Shown: positions 31,036 through 39,539, counted from the first letter of the stretch. The stretch: 63,543 bases of DNA from an uncultured Collinsella sp. (GCA_900541785.1 UQKY01000007.1:1-63543); one strand, 5' to 3'. Made by a program: numbers and translations. Notes: generated from the letters alone by a model not told the origin.

Positions 31036-32760
31036 CTACGAGCGCAGTGTAATTTTATCGCGCAGCGACTTAAGGTCTTCGGTGACGGTGCGGTCTTCCT
31101 GGATCATCTTCTGGACCTTTTTGTAGCTCGTGCTGACGGTCGAGTGGTTGCGGTTGCCAAATTCGGCGCCCACCGCCGTGGTCGTCATCTCGCACATCTC
31201 GATGGCCAGGTAGATAGCGATATGGCGTGCTTTGGCGATATTGGCGTTGCGACGCGGGCCGATGAGCTCCTCGTGCGTCACGCCGTACTGCTCTTCGATG
31301 ACGGACTGAACCGTTTGCACGTTGATCTTTTTGGCCGATGTGTCGAAGTACTGGCTGGCGATGGCGTCGATATCGTCAAAGGTGAGCTCCCCGCCCTCGC
31401 GTTCGCGGTCGCCCGCCTCGCCGGCGCAGCGCTCGCAGAAGCTCTCGAGTTCGCGGATGTTGGTGCCCGACACCTCTGCCATGTGCTTAAAGTGCTCATC
31501 GGTCAGGTGCCCGCCGTCGCCCCCATAGGCCGCCAGCAGCGAGTCGTCGCCTGCCTCGGGAGCGGCGACGATGGTGTTCTCGTAATAGCGCTGCAAGATC
31601 TTGTATTTCATCTCGTAGCTGGGCTCTGCGACTAGGCAGAGCATGCCGGCGTTGAAGCGGCTGGTCAGACGCTCGTCCATGCTCAGATCCTTGGGGGCGC
31701 GGTCTGCCGCGATGACGACTTTCTTGTTGTTGCGGATGAACTCGTCCATGAGCTGGAAAAAGTAGTCCACGCTCGCGCGCTTGCCGATGATGTTTTGGAT
31801 GTCATCGATGATGAGCACGTCCACACCGTGGTACGCCTGCATGATGGGGGCGTTGCTCTTCTTTTGGCGGTCGAACTCGGTCATCAGGTCGTCCAGATAT
31901 GCCTGGGAGTTGGCATACTTGACCTTGATCTCGGGCGACTTCTCGGCGAGCTCGTTTTTGATGGCAAGCAGCAGGTGCGTCTTGCCCAGGCCCGATTTGC
32001 CGTAGATGAACAGTGATGTGCATGTGCCGCGCTCGTCCGCGAGGGCGGCAAACTTGAGCGCCGAGCGATAGGCATGGCTGTTCTCGGGGCCGTAGACAAA
32101 GTTCTCAAAGGTAAATTTTGAGTTCGCGGCGAGCGGGGCTCCATCCGTATTCTGCTCGGCCGGCACGGTTGGTGCTGGCATGGGTGAAGCGGGGGTCGCA
32201 GCTTGCGTGGATTTAGTCGGCGCTCCGCCCTTCATCTGGTTCATCATGCGGCGAAAATCGTCGGCCGAGAGCGTGTTCTTGATTGCAATGCCCGAATCCG
32301 CGCCCGCCGCTGCGTCGTGAGCGATGGGCATGTGCGTGACGGGTGCGTTCGTTGACGTCGCCGCCGCGGTCGGCAACGGCGCCATGGTTTCACGGGAAAC
32401 ATCGCTGTGCTGGTGCTCGATTGTCGGCACGTCGCTTGCGGAGGCTGGTACCGTCGGGGAAGCAGCGGGAGCCGTGGCGGGCGCCGTCGCGGCAGCGGAT
32501 TCCGTCGCGGCGCCTTGCGGCGCCACGATGTCGAGCGCAATCGGTGCAAAGGCGATTTCTTCCAGATAAGCCTCAATAGTCGGCTGATGCTTTTTGAGCT
32601 GCGCGATGGCAAAGCGCGAGGGGGCCTCGATCGTGAGCGTATCTTCGGTCAGGCTTATGGCGCGCGATTGCCCCAGCATGTTGATGAGGCGTGCATCTTG
32701 GCCGTCGCGCTGGCAAAAGGCGATGGCATCCCCCAGGATGATGCTTGCTTCCTCGTCCAC
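31036..32760 (-). CDS. dnaA: Chromosomal replication initiator DnaA
   Basis: 574 residues. Domain I is about 1-80; domain II is a long Ala/Pro/Thr linker (about 80-212); domain III is the AAA+ ATPase with Walker A GKSGLGKTH (254-262) and Walker B VLIIDDIQ (315-322); domain IV is the DNA-binding helix-turn-helix. GTG start with GGGAGAGA upstream. Odd: the box-recognition segment reads GNRNHSTV (535-542) where almost all DnaA have G.RDHTTV, so the Asp equivalent to E. coli D433 is Asn538. The preceding Leu-Pro of that motif is Thr-Thr. The base-contacting Arg (E. coli R399) appears kept at Arg504. Confidence 0.95.
   Translation of the reverse strand: MDEEASIILGDAIAFCQRDGQDARLINMLGQSRAISLTEDTLTIEAPSRFAIAQLKKHQPTIEAYLEEIAFAPIALDIVAPQGAATESAAATAPATAPAASPTVPASASDVPTIEHQHSDVSRETMAPLPTAAATSTNAPVTHMPIAHDAAAGADSGIAIKNTLSADDFRRMMNQMKGGAPTKSTQAATPASPMPAPTVPAEQNTDGAPLAANSKFTFENFVYGPENSHAYRSALKFAALADERGTCTSLFIYGKSGLGKTHLLLAIKNELAEKSPEIKVKYANSQAYLDDLMTEFDRQKKSNAPIMQAYHGVDVLIIDDIQNIIGKRASVDYFFQLMDEFIRNNKKVVIAADRAPKDLSMDERLTSRFNAGMLCLVAEPSYEMKYKILQRYYENTIVAAPEAGDDSLLAAYGGDGGHLTDEHFKHMAEVSGTNIRELESFCERCAGEAGDREREGGELTFDDIDAIASQYFDTSAKKINVQTVQSVIEEQYGVTHEELIGPRRNANIAKARHIAIYLAIEMCEMTTTAVGAEFGNRNHSTVSTSYKKVQKMIQEDRTVTEDLKSLRDKITLRS
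32386..32401. promoter_or_regulatory. Degenerate parS-like site inside dnaA
   Basis: GGTTTCACGGGAAACA matches the parS consensus TGTTTCACGTGAAACA at 14 of 16 positions. It lies in the linker-coding part of dnaA (residues VSRET). It may bind ParB weakly or be chance. Confidence 0.4.
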
Positions 32761-32775
32761 TGTCTCTCCCGTTCT

Positions 32776-34128
32776 TTAGCTCTGAGCTCGCACGCGAGCG
32801 GCGCCGAGTTCGGTCAGATGGTATTTCTGGCCATGCTTGATGACCAAGCCGGCCTGCGCCAAGTCATTGAGCGTGCGTGACCAAGTGGGGGCCGAGTTTC
32901 CAAACGCCCTCGCAAGATCGGTTGCGCCGCACGCTTGATTTTGCGCCAGATAGCCCAGCGCGGCGTTGCCGCGATCGCTTACGAACACGTCCGGTTGTGG
33001 CTGTGCATACTGATTTACTGCATTAGGATACATCATTTGAGCTGCTGGTTGTTGAGAACTCTGCGTCGGCGGCATTTGCTGTTGAAAACTTTGAGGCCAC
33101 TGTTGGTAAGGCTGCGGAGGCGTCTGCTGGGCCCAGGGGTTGTACTGCTGCTGCGGCATCTGCTGGTACGGCTGCTGATATCCCTGCTGGTACTGCTGCG
33201 GGAACTGCTGGCCATACCCCAGTGGCGGCATCTGCTGATATGGATATCCCTGTTGGTACGGCTGATAGCCCATTTGCTGGCCACCCGGCGCCCCCGTCGC
33301 CTGCTGCATTGCTGCTGCATCCTGATCAGCCAGCGGCATGGCCTCTGGCATGTTTGGCGGCATCGACATAGATGCCGCCTGGGGTTCTTGTGTGGGAAGC
33401 ATTCCGGGCTGCTGCATCTGTCCCACGGGGGGCTGCATCTGCTGCGTTGCCACGGGCTGCTGCGCAAAAGCTCCCGGCAGGGGATATGTGGGCTGCTCCG
33501 TCTCGGGCCGCACGGCAGCGCCGCGTCCGCCGGCACGCTCGATTTCCTGCACGCGTTTAGGGTTCAGGCTTACCGTAACCACGGTGCCGTTGCCCATGTT
33601 GTCCTCGATGGATACGGCACCGCCGGCGTTTTCCAAATACTCCTGCACCATGGGAAACCCTGCTCCGGTTCCACGGATATAGCGCTTCATCTTGCTGTTT
33701 GCGCTGGTAACGCCAAAGTCGAAAGCACGTTCCTTGTCGTCGATGCCGGGTCCTTGGTCAGCAAAGCGGATGGTGTCTCCGCCGTCCAGAATCGAGATGA
33801 TGGGCTCGGCAAAGTGTGCGTGGATAAAGTTTTCGACAATCTCGCGGATGACCATGAGCGAGATATGGCCACCTTGTTCTTTCATGCACTGGTAGACGGT
33901 GTTGGTCGTCTCTTCCAAATACGTGCGGACATCTTGCGGATCAATGACGATCACCCGCGGTGTCGACAGCATGTCGTCATAGACGGCGATGCGCGCGGCG
34001 TACATGGCTTTTGGCGCCTGCGTGGTCGTCTGCTCGCCTTCCGCACGCTCTTCGCGCACGCCGGTGATGTGCTCGTTGTCGGGTGCCGGGTCTCCGGAAT
34101 CGACCATGGTGTAAAAGTCGTCAGACAT
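32776..34128 (-). CDS. GHKL ATPase with Gln/Pro-rich linker and winged-helix C-terminus
   Basis: 450 residues, placed between the origin and dnaA, 15 nt upstream of dnaA in the same direction. Residues about 50-190 form a histidine-kinase/SpoIIAB-type ATPase: N-box IREIVENFIHAHF (Glu96, Asn100), G1 DQGPGID (124-130), G2 RGTGAGFPMVQEYLE (from 152). No phospho-acceptor His domain is visible. Residues about 215-385 are low complexity, very rich in Gln, Pro, Tyr and Met. The last 65 residues look like a winged helix (GATDLARAFGNSAPTWSRTL, then AQAGLVIKHGQKYHLTELG). An origin-linked regulator or anti-sigma-like switch is possible; function unknown. Confidence 0.85.
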   Translation of the reverse strand: MSDDFYTMVDSGDPAPDNEHITGVREERAEGEQTTTQAPKAMYAARIAVYDDMLSTPRVIVIDPQDVRTYLEETTNTVYQCMKEQGGHISLMVIREIVENFIHAHFAEPIISILDGGDTIRFADQGPGIDDKERAFDFGVTSANSKMKRYIRGTGAGFPMVQEYLENAGGAVSIEDNMGNGTVVTVSLNPKRVQEIERAGGRGAAVRPETEQPTYPLPGAFAQQPVATQQMQPPVGQMQQPGMLPTQEPQAASMSMPPNMPEAMPLADQDAAAMQQATGAPGGQQMGYQPYQQGYPYQQMPPLGYGQQFPQQYQQGYQQPYQQMPQQQYNPWAQQTPPQPYQQWPQSFQQQMPPTQSSQQPAAQMMYPNAVNQYAQPQPDVFVSDRGNAALGYLAQNQACGATDLARAFGNSAPTWSRTLNDLAQAGLVIKHGQKYHLTELGAARVRAQS

Positions 34129-34473
34129 GCCGCTCGCAATCTTTCAAAAGGTTTCGAACAAATAGTAGCTCACCGTGCAACGTTTCTCATCTTTCGACAA
34201 CTTTTCAAAACTTGTTGAAAACTTTGGAAAACGGGTGAAAAGTTCTCAACATTGCCAACATGACCTGTTGAAAACTCGATGAAATATCGTGAAAGGTTGC
34301 CATGAGGCGCAAATTTCGGTTGTGCTTATGGGGGAACCGTGTGAACTGCGCAACCTTTTACCTTTGATTTCTTGACATTTGAACATTGATTTCCCTACAA
34401 TCTTCAAGCTCACGTGTCTATATCTGCGTCCGCGTCCCCGCGGACACTCGAAATGCAGCAGGAGGAACTTAAG
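34129..34473. other. Putative replication origin (oriC) with variant DnaA boxes
   Basis: 345 bp between divergent dnaA-side and rpmH-side genes; transcription diverges from here over the whole window. Repeats: AGTTTTCAACA on the minus strand at 34211-34223 (with AG following) and 34264-34276 (with GG following), AGTTCTCAACA at 34241-34251, TTTCGACAA at 34192-34200, TTTCGAACA at 34152-34160. No exact TTATCCACA. The rightmost part holds the rpmH promoter. Confidence 0.65.
34372..34401 (+). promoter_or_regulatory. Promoter of rpmH-rnpA
   Basis: Consensus -35 TTGACA (34372-34377) and -10 TACAAT (34396-34401), 18-nt spacer, about 70 nt before the rpmH start. Confidence 0.8.
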
Positions 34474-34608
34474 ATGAAGCGTACGTATCAGCCTAATAAG
34501 CGTAAGCGTGCCAAGACCCATGGCTTCCGTGCCCGTATGGCCACTAAGGGTGGTCGTGCCGTGCTCGCCCGTCGTCGCGCCAAGGGCCGCAAGCGTCTCA
34601 CTGTCTAG
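34474..34608 (+). CDS. rpmH: 50S ribosomal protein L34
   Basis: 44 residues: MKRTYQPNKRKRAKTHGFRA continuing to the basic C-terminus, the textbook L34. GGAGG sits 8-9 nt upstream of the ATG; an in-frame upstream extension of 20 residues is not L34. First gene of the rightward block after the origin. Confidence 0.98.
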   Translation: MKRTYQPNKRKRAKTHGFRARMATKGGRAVLARRRAKGRKRLTV

Positions 34609-34628
34609 CAGCGATACACACATCTCGC

Positions 34629-34967
34629 ATGAAGACTATTAAGTCTCGGCAAGATTTCGAGCATGTGTTCAGTCAGGGGCGTCGTTTCAATCACCCTCTG
34701 ATTCGAATGACCATATGTGAATCGGTTGGCGAAGGCGACTCCGGAAGGGTCGCCTTCGTTGGTGCTAAGCGACTCGGTTGTGCCGTCGTGCGCAACCGAT
34801 CTAAGCGTGTGATGCGCGAGGCCGCCCGCAGCTGCGGATTTCCCGTTGCGGGTTATGACATCATCTTGTTTGCAACTCCCAAGACGAGGGTTTCCTCGCC
34901 GCAGGAGATGGACAAGGCGTTGCGTTCGCTTATGAAGCGCGCCGGCGTTGCCGGGGAGGAGCGATGA
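34629..34967 (+). CDS. rnpA: Ribonuclease P protein component
   Basis: 112 residues; basic partner of the RNase P RNA in tRNA 5' maturation. Conserved RNR signature NRSKRVMREAAR and the FGAKRLGCAVVRN-type core (here FVGAKRLGCAVV). Its 3' end overlaps yidD by 4 nt. Confidence 0.95.
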   Translation: MKTIKSRQDFEHVFSQGRRFNHPLIRMTICESVGEGDSGRVAFVGAKRLGCAVVRNRSKRVMREAARSCGFPVAGYDIILFATPKTRVSSPQEMDKALRSLMKRAGVAGEER

Positions 34968-35188
34968 GCAATCACGTTTTGCGACGTGTTGCCATCGCTC
35001 CTATTCGCATATATCAACAGGTTATTTCGCCCTTATTGCCTGACGCCTGCATTTATTACCCAACGTGCTCGCAATACGCCATCCAGGCGATTGAGAAGCA
35101 CGGTGTTTTGAGAGGCTGCTGGCTTGCCGTGAGGCGCATCGCTCGCTGCAATCCCCTGCACGTCGGCGGTTATGACCCTGTGCCCTAG
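34964..35188 (+). CDS. yidD: Membrane protein insertion efficiency factor YidD
   Basis: 74 residues. Family hallmarks IRIYQQVISPLLP, YYPTCSQYAIQAIEKHG and RCNPLHVGGYDPVP are all present. It supports YidC-dependent insertion at the inner face of the membrane. Start overlaps the rnpA stop (ATGA). Confidence 0.95.
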   Translation: MSNHVLRRVAIAPIRIYQQVISPLLPDACIYYPTCSQYAIQAIEKHGVLRGCWLAVRRIARCNPLHVGGYDPVP

Positions 35189-35217
35189 CGGGCACTCGCT
35201 ATCGGAGGAAAACTTAC

Positions 35218-35988
35218 ATGTGGGATTGGATCGTTAACATCCTTTTCGAGCTGCTCAAGCTCATCCAGACCTTTGCGGTCGACTGGGGCCTGTCCATCAT
35301 CATCCTGGTGGTCATCATCCGTCTGCTGCTGACGCCGCTTATGCTCAAGTCGACCAAGTCGACGGCTCGCATGCAGGTGCTGCAGCCCAAGATGCTCGAG
35401 ATCCAGGAGCGCTATGCCGACGATCCCCAGCGTCAGGCCGAGGAGATGCAGAAGTTCTACAGCGAGAACAAGTTCAACCCCATGGCTGGCTGTCTGCCGC
35501 TGCTGATTCAGATGCCTATCCTGTTCGCCCTGTTTACATTGCTGCGCAACCTGCCGCAGTACTTTAACGACGGCACGTTCTCGTTCTTCAACATCCTGCC
35601 CGACCTGACCACCACGCCGAGCGCTTCCTTTGCCGATGGCTTTATGGTTGCACTGCCTGCGCTGGTTTGCCTGATCCTGTTTGCCGTCCTGACCCTGATT
35701 CCGCAGCTCTATATGTCGCGCAACCAGACCGGCCAGCAGGCTCAGAGCATGCGTATGATGGCCGTTGTCATGACGGTCATGATGCTTTGGATGGGCTGGA
35801 GCCTTCCCGTTGGTGTTCTGCTGTACTACGACGTCTCGTCTGCTTGGCAGGTTATCCAGCAGATTTTTGTGACGCAGAAGGTCATCGACAAGGCGAAGGC
35901 CGATGAGGAGGAGCGTCTTAAGAACGCTCCGCTGCAGGTTGAGGTCACTCGTCGCGAGAAGAAGCCGCGCCCGCACAAGAAGAAGTAG
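35218..35988 (+). CDS. yidC: Membrane protein insertase YidC/Oxa1
   Basis: 256 residues, the short Gram-positive form. Five hydrophobic segments, with the cytosolic helical hairpin KMLEIQERYADDPQRQAEEM and GCLPLLIQMPILFALF between TM1 and TM2. No obvious lipobox in the first helix. The C-terminus is Lys/Arg-rich (KKPRPHKKK), as in ribosome-binding tails. It inserts small membrane proteins with or without Sec. Confidence 0.94.
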   Translation: MWDWIVNILFELLKLIQTFAVDWGLSIIILVVIIRLLLTPLMLKSTKSTARMQVLQPKMLEIQERYADDPQRQAEEMQKFYSENKFNPMAGCLPLLIQMPILFALFTLLRNLPQYFNDGTFSFFNILPDLTTTPSASFADGFMVALPALVCLILFAVLTLIPQLYMSRNQTGQQAQSMRMMAVVMTVMMLWMGWSLPVGVLLYYDVSSAWQVIQQIFVTQKVIDKAKADEEERLKNAPLQVEVTRREKKPRPHKKK

Positions 35989-36032
35989 TGGGATATCAAT
36001 CTTATTTAGGTACCTAACTTTTGGAGTACGTT

Positions 36033-36602
36033 ATGTCTGAAGAGATCATCGAGGATATGCTTGAGGAGGTTGCCCCGCAGGTTGCGGGCGATTATCCCGA
36101 GATTGCACAGCGCTACAAGGCTGGTGAAGAGCTGACCGATGAGGAGCTCGACACCATTGCCGATGTTGCGATTTCCATCCTGCGTTCCATCCTTTCGCAC
36201 TTCGATGCCGCCAACTCTCCTATCGATGAGTATGAGGGCGACGAGGGTGAGCTGATTTTGGATGTAACGGCTCCCGACCTTGCTGTTCTCATTGGCCGTC
36301 ATGGTCGCACTCTTGATGCTCTTCAGGTTATGTTCTCTTTGCTGGTGAGCCGCAAGCTTGGCTTTAGGTATCCGGTTGTAGTGGACGTCGAGGGATACAA
36401 GAGTCGCCGTCAGGATAAGGTCGCCTCCATGGCTCAGTCTGCTGCCGAGCGTGCCATCCGCACTCATAAGAGTGTTTCGCTTCCGCCCATGAATGCCTAC
36501 GAGCGCCGACTGGTTCACATTGCACTTCGTGGCAACGATGCAGTCGATACTCATTCTGAGGGTTCTGACCCTGATCGCCATGTGGTGATTGTTGCTCGAT
36601 AA
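36033..36602 (+). CDS. jag: Jag/KhpB-type KH-R3H RNA-binding protein
   Basis: 189 residues from MSEEIIEDML, with GGAG six bases upstream. KH domain around PDLAVLIGRHGRTLDALQ, then R3H with RRLVHIALRGNDAVDTHSEG. The N-terminus is acidic and lacks a clear Jag-N domain. KhpB-like proteins bind RNA and affect cell elongation and division. Placement after yidC is standard. Confidence 0.92.
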   Translation: MSEEIIEDMLEEVAPQVAGDYPEIAQRYKAGEELTDEELDTIADVAISILRSILSHFDAANSPIDEYEGDEGELILDVTAPDLAVLIGRHGRTLDALQVMFSLLVSRKLGFRYPVVVDVEGYKSRRQDKVASMAQSAAERAIRTHKSVSLPPMNAYERRLVHIALRGNDAVDTHSEGSDPDRHVVIVAR

Positions 36603-36622
36603 TCTACTCGAGCTTATGCTAG

Positions 36623-36652
36623 GGGGACGTGGTTTCCACGTCCCCTTTTTTT
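36623..36652 (+). terminator. Terminator after jag
   Basis: GGGGACGTGG-TTT-CCACGTCCCC (36623-36645) followed by seven T. It ends the rpmH-jag block; rsmG therefore needs its own start of transcription or read-through. Confidence 0.92.
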
Positions 36653-36698
36653 GTCAAAAGTTCTCGATACGCTGATTTTTGTCAGAAAGGAGCTTCTG

Positions 36699-37436
36699 TT
36701 GTTTGTACTTACCGATCAGCAGGCTGACGAGATGTTGAGTCGCCTAACTTCCTATTGCAAAGAATATTCCTTGAGCGTAACTGATATTGAGCTGAGGAAA
36801 TGTATCCAGCATTTGGATTTGGTTCTAGAAACAAATAAGACAACCAATCTCACCCGTATTCTTAACGTAGAAGATGCTGCCGTACTTCATATCCTCGACT
36901 CACTTGTTTTGCTCCCCTATATCAATAAGGCTCCTGAGGGAGCTTTGCTCGATATGGGAACAGGTGCGGGCTTCCCTGGTATTCCATTAACCATAACCAC
37001 GCATCGTAAAGCTACTTATATTGACTCTGTTGGCAAGAAGGTTGATGCGGTTAATTCCTTTGTCCATGCTCTTGGATTGAAACATGCTCATGCGGTTCAT
37101 GATCGTCTTGAAGAATATGCTCGAAGCCATAAGAAGCAGTTCTCCGTTGTAACCGCCCGCGCACTGGCCCCTATACCGATTCTTGTTGAGTATGCGGCTC
37201 CGTACCTGAAGGATGGAGGGCTATTTGTTATCACCAAGGGCAATCCTTCGGATGAGGAGCTTGCTTCCGGCATGTCAGCAGCTAAGATTTGCGGCTTCAC
37301 TTTGCTTCTGAATGACGCAATTGATTTGCCTGAAGGCTTGGGTCACAGGGAGTTCATTGTTCTTAAGAAGAGTCATTCAGCATCCGTTTCATTGCCTCGT
37401 GCAAATGGCATGGCAAAGAAGAATCCGCTTGCCTAG
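36699..37436 (+). CDS. rsmG: 16S rRNA (guanine-N7) methyltransferase G
   Basis: 245 residues; methylates G527 of 16S rRNA using SAM. SAM motif LLDMGTGAGFPGIPL, and VTARALAPIPILVEYAAPYL near the active site. The start is a TTG (LFVLTDQQADEM) with AAGGAG six bases upstream; an earlier TTG lies inside the jag terminator and is rejected. Its codons are noticeably A/T-richer than those of most neighbours. Confidence 0.92.
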   Translation: MFVLTDQQADEMLSRLTSYCKEYSLSVTDIELRKCIQHLDLVLETNKTTNLTRILNVEDAAVLHILDSLVLLPYINKAPEGALLDMGTGAGFPGIPLTITTHRKATYIDSVGKKVDAVNSFVHALGLKHAHAVHDRLEEYARSHKKQFSVVTARALAPIPILVEYAAPYLKDGGLFVITKGNPSDEELASGMSAAKICGFTLLLNDAIDLPEGLGHREFIVLKKSHSASVSLPRANGMAKKNPLA

Positions 37437-37437
37437 A

Positions 37438-37531
37438 TGTTTCACGTGAAACATAATGGATACTAACAGCTTGCAGTGTTTCACGTGAAACATAGCAGTT
37501 GCTATCGATTCGGAATGTTTCACGTGAAACA
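37438..37531. promoter_or_regulatory. Cluster of three parS centromere sites
   Basis: Three perfect copies of the 16-bp palindrome TGTTTCACGTGAAACA at 37438-37453, 37477-37492 and 37516-37531, spaced by 39 bp start to start. This is the universal ParB nucleation sequence. It sits between rsmG and parA, about 3 kb from the presumed origin. Confidence 0.97.
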
Positions 37532-37570
37532 TCCTCCGTTTGACAGCTTTAATACACACCAGGAGGGACC

Positions 37571-38371
37571 GTGGGATTTCGCGACGTTAAGCGTTCTAAG
37601 AGCGCAAAAGACACGCGTATCATTGCAATCATCAATCAAAAAGGCGGCGTCGGTAAGTCAACGACGGCTGTAAACCTTGCAGCAGCACTGGGTGAGCAGG
37701 GTCGTAAGACACTGATTGTCGATTTTGATCCGCAGGGAAACAGCACCAGTGGATTCGGAATTGAAAAAGAAGACCTTGATCACTGCATCTATGATGCATT
37801 GTTGAATGATGTGCCGGCAGAATCGCTTGTTCTTGATACAAATTGCAATAAGGTATTCGTAATTCCGGCTACAATTCAGCTTGCAGGCGCGGAAATTGAA
37901 CTCGTAAGCGCAATTGCTCGTGAAACCCGTCTCAAAGATTTGCTTGAGCCGATTCAGGACGAGTTCGATTTTATTTTCATTGACTGCCCTCCTTCGCTCG
38001 GCCTGCTTACTATCAACGCTTTGACCGCAGCAGACAGCGTTTTGATTCCGATCCAGTGCGAGTATTACGCACTCGAGGGCGTTACGAAGCTGCTTGAGTC
38101 AATGAAGATGGTCAAATCTCGTCTGAACAAGGGCTTAGACACCTACGGTGTGCTTATGACCATGTATGACTCGCGTACTTCTCTATCGAATCAGGTTGTT
38201 GAGGAGGTTCAATCGTACTTTGGTGATAAGGCATTTAAGACGTTGATCCCCCGTACGGTTAAAATCTCCGAAGCTCCGTCTTTTGGGGAACCGGTAATTA
38301 CCTATGCACCTCAAAATAAAGGTGCAAAAGCATATATGAACCTTGCAAAAGAGGTGATCAAGCGTGCCTAG
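37571..38371 (+). CDS. parA: Chromosome partitioning ATPase ParA/Soj
   Basis: 266 residues. Deviant Walker A NQKGGVGKST, Walker A' DFDPQGN and Walker B FIFIDCPPSLGLLT are intact. It drives origin segregation along the nucleoid with ParB. GTG start with AGGAGG upstream. The 3' end overlaps parB by 8 nt. The open frame starts 40 nt after the last parS. Confidence 0.96.
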   Translation: MGFRDVKRSKSAKDTRIIAIINQKGGVGKSTTAVNLAAALGEQGRKTLIVDFDPQGNSTSGFGIEKEDLDHCIYDALLNDVPAESLVLDTNCNKVFVIPATIQLAGAEIELVSAIARETRLKDLLEPIQDEFDFIFIDCPPSLGLLTINALTAADSVLIPIQCEYYALEGVTKLLESMKMVKSRLNKGLDTYGVLMTMYDSRTSLSNQVVEEVQSYFGDKAFKTLIPRTVKISEAPSFGEPVITYAPQNKGAKAYMNLAKEVIKRA

Positions 38372-39269
38372 TGTAAAGAAACGTGGCGGATTGGGACGTG
38401 GACTCAATGCTTTGGTCTCAGAGGCCGAGTATGAGACCGGTGGTTCGGCTGCATCGGCTTCGAATGCCGCATCTGAAACAAAACTACCTATTGAGGATAT
38501 CGTTCCCAACCCTAATCAGCCGCGAATTCACTTTAACGAAACTGAACTTCGTGAGTTGAGCGAATCAATCCAAGAACATGGCGTCTTGCAGCCGCTTTTG
38601 GTTCGCAAGCATGGAAACGGCTATGAGATCATCGCTGGTGAGCGTCGTTACCAAGCGTCAAAGCTTGCTGGTCTCGAGGAGCTGCCTGTCATCATTAAAG
38701 ATGTTAATGATGAAGAGATGCTAGCTCTTGCTCTGATCGAAAACCTTCAGCGTTCTGATCTGAATCCCGTCGAAGAGGCTAAGGGCTATCGCCAGCTTAT
38801 CGATGCCAGCGGTATGACCCAGGAGGCATTGTCGAAGGCAGTCAGCAAGTCACGCTCTGCAATTACAAACTCGCTGCGCCTTCTCGATCTCCCTGAAGTT
38901 GTTCAGCAGATGATTTTTGAGGGCAAACTTACTGCTGGTCATGCACGTGCGATTCTTGCAGTTCCCTATGAGGAAGCTCGAATTCGACTTGCAGAGAAGG
39001 TTGTTGCAGAGGGCCTTTCCGTAAGAGCGACAGAAAATCTTGCTCCGTTGTTTTCTGCCGGAGAGACACCTAAGACGCCGAGGCCTGCAACGCCTCAGTC
39101 TTTTAAAAAGGCTGCCCGCGTGCTTCGTCAGGTTTTTAATACCAACGTGCGTGTTAAGAGCTCGCGTGGAAAGAATAAGATTGAGATTGAGTTTAAAGAC
39201 GAGGAAGAGCTCTCTCGTATTCTTGGCGAAATGATTCAGTTTGATCAAGGAGGCCAAGATGAGGAATAG
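38364..39269 (+). CDS. parB: Chromosome partitioning protein ParB/Spo0J
   Basis: 301 residues. The N-terminal KKRGGLGRGLNALV motif contacts ParA. The CTPase domain has YEIIAGERRYQASKLAGL and ALIENLQRSDLNPVEEA. The central helix-turn-helix reads MTQEALSKAVSKSRSAITNSL, and a C-terminal dimerisation region follows. It binds parS as a CTP-dependent sliding clamp. GTG start inside parA. Confidence 0.96.
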   Translation: MPSVKKRGGLGRGLNALVSEAEYETGGSAASASNAASETKLPIEDIVPNPNQPRIHFNETELRELSESIQEHGVLQPLLVRKHGNGYEIIAGERRYQASKLAGLEELPVIIKDVNDEEMLALALIENLQRSDLNPVEEAKGYRQLIDASGMTQEALSKAVSKSRSAITNSLRLLDLPEVVQQMIFEGKLTAGHARAILAVPYEEARIRLAEKVVAEGLSVRATENLAPLFSAGETPKTPRPATPQSFKKAARVLRQVFNTNVRVKSSRGKNKIEIEFKDEEELSRILGEMIQFDQGGQDEE

Positions 39270-39513
39270 GATTTTAACTGCGATTGCATTGGCGACGACT
39301 GTCGCGGCTGGTGCCTTTGCTGGCTATAAGATCGCGACAGACGATGAACTTCGAGGTCGTTTGCTTCGTAGTGCGCAAGATATTGTCGATACATCCAAGA
39401 AGAAAATGGATGTTATGACAGAAGATGTTGCCATGCGTACGGCTCAGGTAACGAAGAATCCCAAGATTAATCAAGGTTGGGTTAGTAACCAATGGGAAAA
39501 TGTAGGCTATTAG
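39259..39513 (+). CDS. Small membrane-anchored protein, YtxH-like
   Basis: 84 residues from MRNRILTAIALAT, with GGAGG five bases upstream; overlaps the parB end by 11 nt, so it is coupled to it. One N-terminal membrane segment (ILTAIALATTVAAGAFAGYKI), then a charged helix (LRGRLLRSAQDIVDTSKKKM), resembling small YtxH-type proteins. Function unknown. Confidence 0.7.
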   Translation: MRNRILTAIALATTVAAGAFAGYKIATDDELRGRLLRSAQDIVDTSKKKMDVMTEDVAMRTAQVTKNPKINQGWVSNQWENVGY

Positions 39514-39539
39514 GTACCTAACAATTACTTAGCATATTT

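Noticed and set aside
37438..37531. CRISPR array
   Set aside because: Three short identical repeats with similar spacing, but each is the known parS palindrome; no cas genes.
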